From NCBI GenBank assembly GCA_019188255.1, contig JAETXT010000003.1, forward strand, positions 4,092,001 through 4,156,000: a DNA stretch of 64,000 nt. The letters are read 5' to 3'. Shown one piece after another: positions 60,977 through 64,000 of the stretch (positions are counted from its first letter, which is position 1; every line of letters starts with the position of its first letter). Made by a program: the position numbers and the translations under genes. This DNA comes from Verticillium longisporum. Taxonomy: Eukaryota > Ascomycota > Sordariomycetes > Glomerellales > Plectosphaerellaceae. The notes under the pieces are model-generated. The model ran no database searches. It was not told where the DNA came from and saw only the letters and a list, made by a program, of their open reading frames with translations.

Positions 60977-62359
60977 TCCTATTAGAGGTAATTAAAGAGC
61001 TATAGAGCTATAGCCCGCCTAGCTACCTTATAATTAATATTATAAAGATTATCGAGGTCCTTATTAAGGTCGTTACCCTCCTTCACCTCCTCCTCCTTAG
61101 CGATCGTTAATATACCCTTTATAATAGTATATTACTTCTCTATATCCTATATCCCCTATTAGCTAATTATACGATTAGATAATTAAGGAAATAATAGAGA
61201 AGAGAGCTTACTAGCTTATTATTCTTATTCTAGGTAGCTAAAAACTTTATAATAGGCTTAAACGCCCCGACCGGACTATAGATAATAATCGTTAGAGCTA
61301 TAGATATTAGAAAATAGAGATCGCGGAAGCTTATATTAATTTATAAGAGTACTTAGAGGTATATTTATAATAATAGGAACCCTTAGGCTCTAAATCGTAG
61401 TATACGCTATTAACGCTAGTTTTAGTTTACTTACTAGTAAGATAAGACTTTAAATACCCTAAATAGGGGACTTTATAAATATTATTATATATATACGCTA
61501 TATCCCGGATTAATAGCTCCTACGATTAATACCGACTAGGTTCTTATACTTTACTACTCTCTTAGTAGGAAGGGTAATAGGCGTAGGGGCTTTACGCTTA
61601 AGCGGCATTATCGAGGCTAGGATAGAAAGAGAGAGAGAGAGAGTAGTAAAAATAAGGATTTAGTAATCGTAGGAGCTCTAAAATAATAGATTAGGCTAGC
61701 TAATCTTAAAAATAAAGAATCGTTATAGGGAAGAGGGAAAGTAAAAGGAATAGAATTACTATAACTTACTAATTAGATATATAGATCTATAGAGTATAGT
61801 ATTTATTAAACTAGCTTAATAGGATCTATTAATCCTATTTAAGCGGTTTAATTCTATTATTCCTATCGAGAAAGCTAATAAAAGGGGTAATAATAATTAT
61901 TCTTCTACCCTCTATTAATATATTAGCGATTTAGAGACTTTAAGAGCCCGTATTTAGCTATTATAAGAGCGCTATTTAATTAGCTATTACGCTATTTAAT
62001 TACTATTCATTTCCTTTATTAAAGGGTTTAAAAGCCTATTCCTATTATTTAACTATAACTTAATTCGTTTCCTTAGAGAGCTATTTAGTAGCTAGTTTAA
62101 TTAATCCGTAGCGCTAGGGACTAGGGATTTAGCTTTTACGGGAATAGTAATATTAAGCTATATTTTTCCTTATTCTATTTATTATTCCCCTATTATTACT
62201 TATTTATTTATTTATTTATTTATTTTATAGATTAGGATAGTAGATCTAATATATTAGAGACTAGAGGATTATAAGCGTATTAGAGTAGCTATTAATATAG
62301 GTAATAGAGCCCGATATTAGTCCCTTAAGTAATCCTATCTATAAAGAAAAGATAGCTAG

Positions 62360-62648
62360 TATTAAACTAATATTAGGGGATTATTTAGGTCGGTAATTAC
62401 TATATAGGATTTACCGATATAGTAATTACTAGGGCTAGGATTTATAGCTCTTAGGAGTACATAATTTATAGCTTACGTAATCGGTAAATTAGATAGGTAT
62501 ATCTAATTTACGTAGGTAGCGGTGATTTAGAGAGATAGAATCATTAATAATTACAACCTATATATTACCTACCCTACCGATTTAGAGCTCTCAGGCATAG
62601 CCAAAGTAATAAATCAGGGTTTATATAAATAGTAAAGCCCTCTTAATA
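62360..62648 (+). repeat. 3' LTR of copia copy 3
   Basis: 289 bp, the partner of 52807-53095, followed by TATAG. It still has a few CA/TG sites that are lost in the 5' LTR. Confidence 0.88.
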
Positions 62649-64000
62649 TATAGTAATATTTATAAGGTCCTTTATTTAAAGTATTTAAAGTCTTATCTTA
62701 TTAATAAGTAAATTGAAATTAGTATTAATAGCGTATATTATAATCTAGAGCTTAAGGGTTCCTATTATTATAAATATACTTCTAAATATTCTTATAAATT
62801 AATATAAGCTTCTACGATCTCTATTTCTAGTATTTATAGCTCTAACGATTATTATCTATAATCTAATTAAGGTATTTAAGCTTATTATAAAGTTTTTAGC
62901 TATTTAGGATAAGAATAATAAGCTAATAAGCTCTCTTCTCTATTATTTTCTTAATTATCTAATTATATTATTAATTAATAGGGGATATAAGATATAGAGA
63001 AGTAATATACTATTATAAAGGGTATATTAATAATTATTAAAGAGGAGGAGGCGAAGGGGAGTAACGATTTTAATAAAGACCTCGATAATCTTTATAATAT
63101 TAATTATAAAGTAGCTAAATAGGCTATAGCTCTATAGCTCTTTAATTACCTCTAATAGGACTCGCTAGAATAATTAAACTCGGATTCTTCGGATTCTAAG
63201 GCTTAGTTCGCTTTATAGAACGGTTATTTTACTATTTTATTAATTATAGGGTTATCGTTTTTACTTCTAGGGTACTTATTTTTAAGCTTTATTATATTTT
63301 TATTAATATTAATTACTTTTACCTTTTAATTATTCTTTTTTTAATATTTAATTTATCCTTTAATCTTAATTATAATTTCATTAGAGCTTATTAGCGCTTT
63401 TAGTATTTAATTTAATACTCCTTTAATTATTAAATCTATAAGGTTATTACTTCTAGCGATCTAATAAATTTCATCGATTTTATATTCTTCGTAGCTTTAT
63501 TATAATATTATAAGATCTATTATTAAGTATTTCTCTATTATTATATTTAATTAAATTAAGTATTAATAGAGCGAGTAGCTATTAGTATAGATAATTATCT
63601 ATAGGAGTAGTAGTTCTAAGTATTTATAGATTTTATAGAGTATCTATTTAAGAATATAAGCTATATCGAAGCTATTAACTATATTATAGATTTCGCTAAC
63701 TAGAATTAAATATATAATCTATTTATATTTAATAGATTATTAATAGAGGATATTACTATATACTATAAAGGCATTCTCTTAATTATTAGAATATTTATTA
63801 TTTAAGAGGATAATAAATCCGATCTATAAATTAAGGTCTTTATTATTAATAAAGGAGCTATTAATAAATATATAAAGTTAAGCTATAAAGAGATCTAAGT
63901 ATATATAATTTAAGCTATAATCTATATTAATAATCTATTATTATATATATTTATTAAGCTATTTAAAGTCATCCTTTTATAGGTTCTTAGCTTAGGCTAT

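Larger units (their letters stand above)
52807..62648 (+). mobile_element. Ty1/copia retrotransposon, copy 3, carrying two later insertions
   Basis: LTRs 52807-53095 and 62360-62648 (289 bp), flanked by the duplication TATAG (52802-52806 and 62649-62653) inside copy 4. The 9,842-bp span contains a DNA transposon and a foreign solo LTR; without them and their extra target copies it is about 7.5 kb. RIP-mutated like the other copies, while both insertions are not. Confidence 0.93.
51607..64000 (-). mobile_element. Ty1/copia retrotransposon, copy 4, split by copy 3 and cut by the window end
   Basis: Reverse-oriented element whose first LTR is 51607-51895. Its 3' region runs to 52806, is interrupted by copy 3, and resumes at 62654 with the 3' region and then reversed RNase H sequence up to the window end. 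The two halves join exactly when copy 3 and one TATAG are removed, matching the unbroken region of copy 2 near 44,850. Heavily RIP-mutated; its far end is outside the window. Confidence 0.88.

Noticed and set aside
34955..62648. Repeated 290-bp units as a CRISPR-like or satellite array
   Set aside because: The units are LTRs at element ends in both orientations with target duplications, not regularly spaced repeats.
34200..64000. AT-rich domain as centromere core, mitochondrial insertion or assembly filler
   Set aside because: Recognisable copia domains, LTRs and exact target duplications explain most of it. A pericentromeric position remains possible but cannot be shown here.

Overview
The window reads as a chromosome segment of a filamentous ascomycete, most likely a Sordariomycete. 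The evidence is compact genes with 50-90 bp GT-AG introns, CT-rich leaders, recognisable Pezizomycotina proteins (Mediator Srb8/Med12, a yapsin-type protease, a fungal GH17 glucanase, an S1/P1 nuclease), and a repeat domain with the C-to-T/G-to-A decay of repeat-induced point mutation (RIP). The species cannot be fixed from sequence alone.

Bases 1 to about 34,190 are gene-bearing and GC-balanced. In order they hold: the 3' end of a RhoGAP gene (+); a GPI-anchored aspartic protease (+); a GH17 glucanase (+); a 47-residue Cys/His microprotein (+); a 53-residue secreted peptide (-); an ankyrin protein with a possible F-box (-); an Asterix-like ER protein (-); Med12 (+); a doubtful small ORF (+); a secreted Asn/Gly/Gln-rich repeat protein (-); an S1/P1 nuclease (-); a PQ-loop transporter (+); and a gene remnant (-) at the repeat boundary. 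Nearly all are spliced, and I rebuilt exon junctions by hand from splice signals, frame and family conservation. Four products (protease, glucanase, repeat protein, nuclease) are predicted to be secreted or wall-bound, plus the small peptide. The others are housekeeping or regulatory.

From about 34,190 to the end the DNA is AT-rich and is a nested graveyard of one Ty1/copia family (about 7.5 kb, 287-291 bp LTRs, 5-bp target duplications). Copy 1 (+, TSD TAAAG) sits inside an older decayed copy. Copy 2 (-, TSD TTATA) lies next to it in inverted orientation. Copy 4 (-) was split by copy 3 (+, TSD TATAG). A solo LTR (TSD ATAAT) starts the domain. Two later arrivals inside copy 3 carry no RIP: a Fot1/pogo-like DNA transposon with 50-bp inverted repeats and a TA duplication, and a 476-bp solo LTR of a different family (TSD TCCTA).

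The most unusual items are: the copia leader with three consecutive hairpins, one pair showing compensatory change; a conserved antisense ATG frame behind a CT tract in the copia 3' region; the two homopolymer frameshifts that alone disrupt the Fot1-like transposase; and the two very small spliced genes. I found no clearly new multi-gene system; these are the best candidates.
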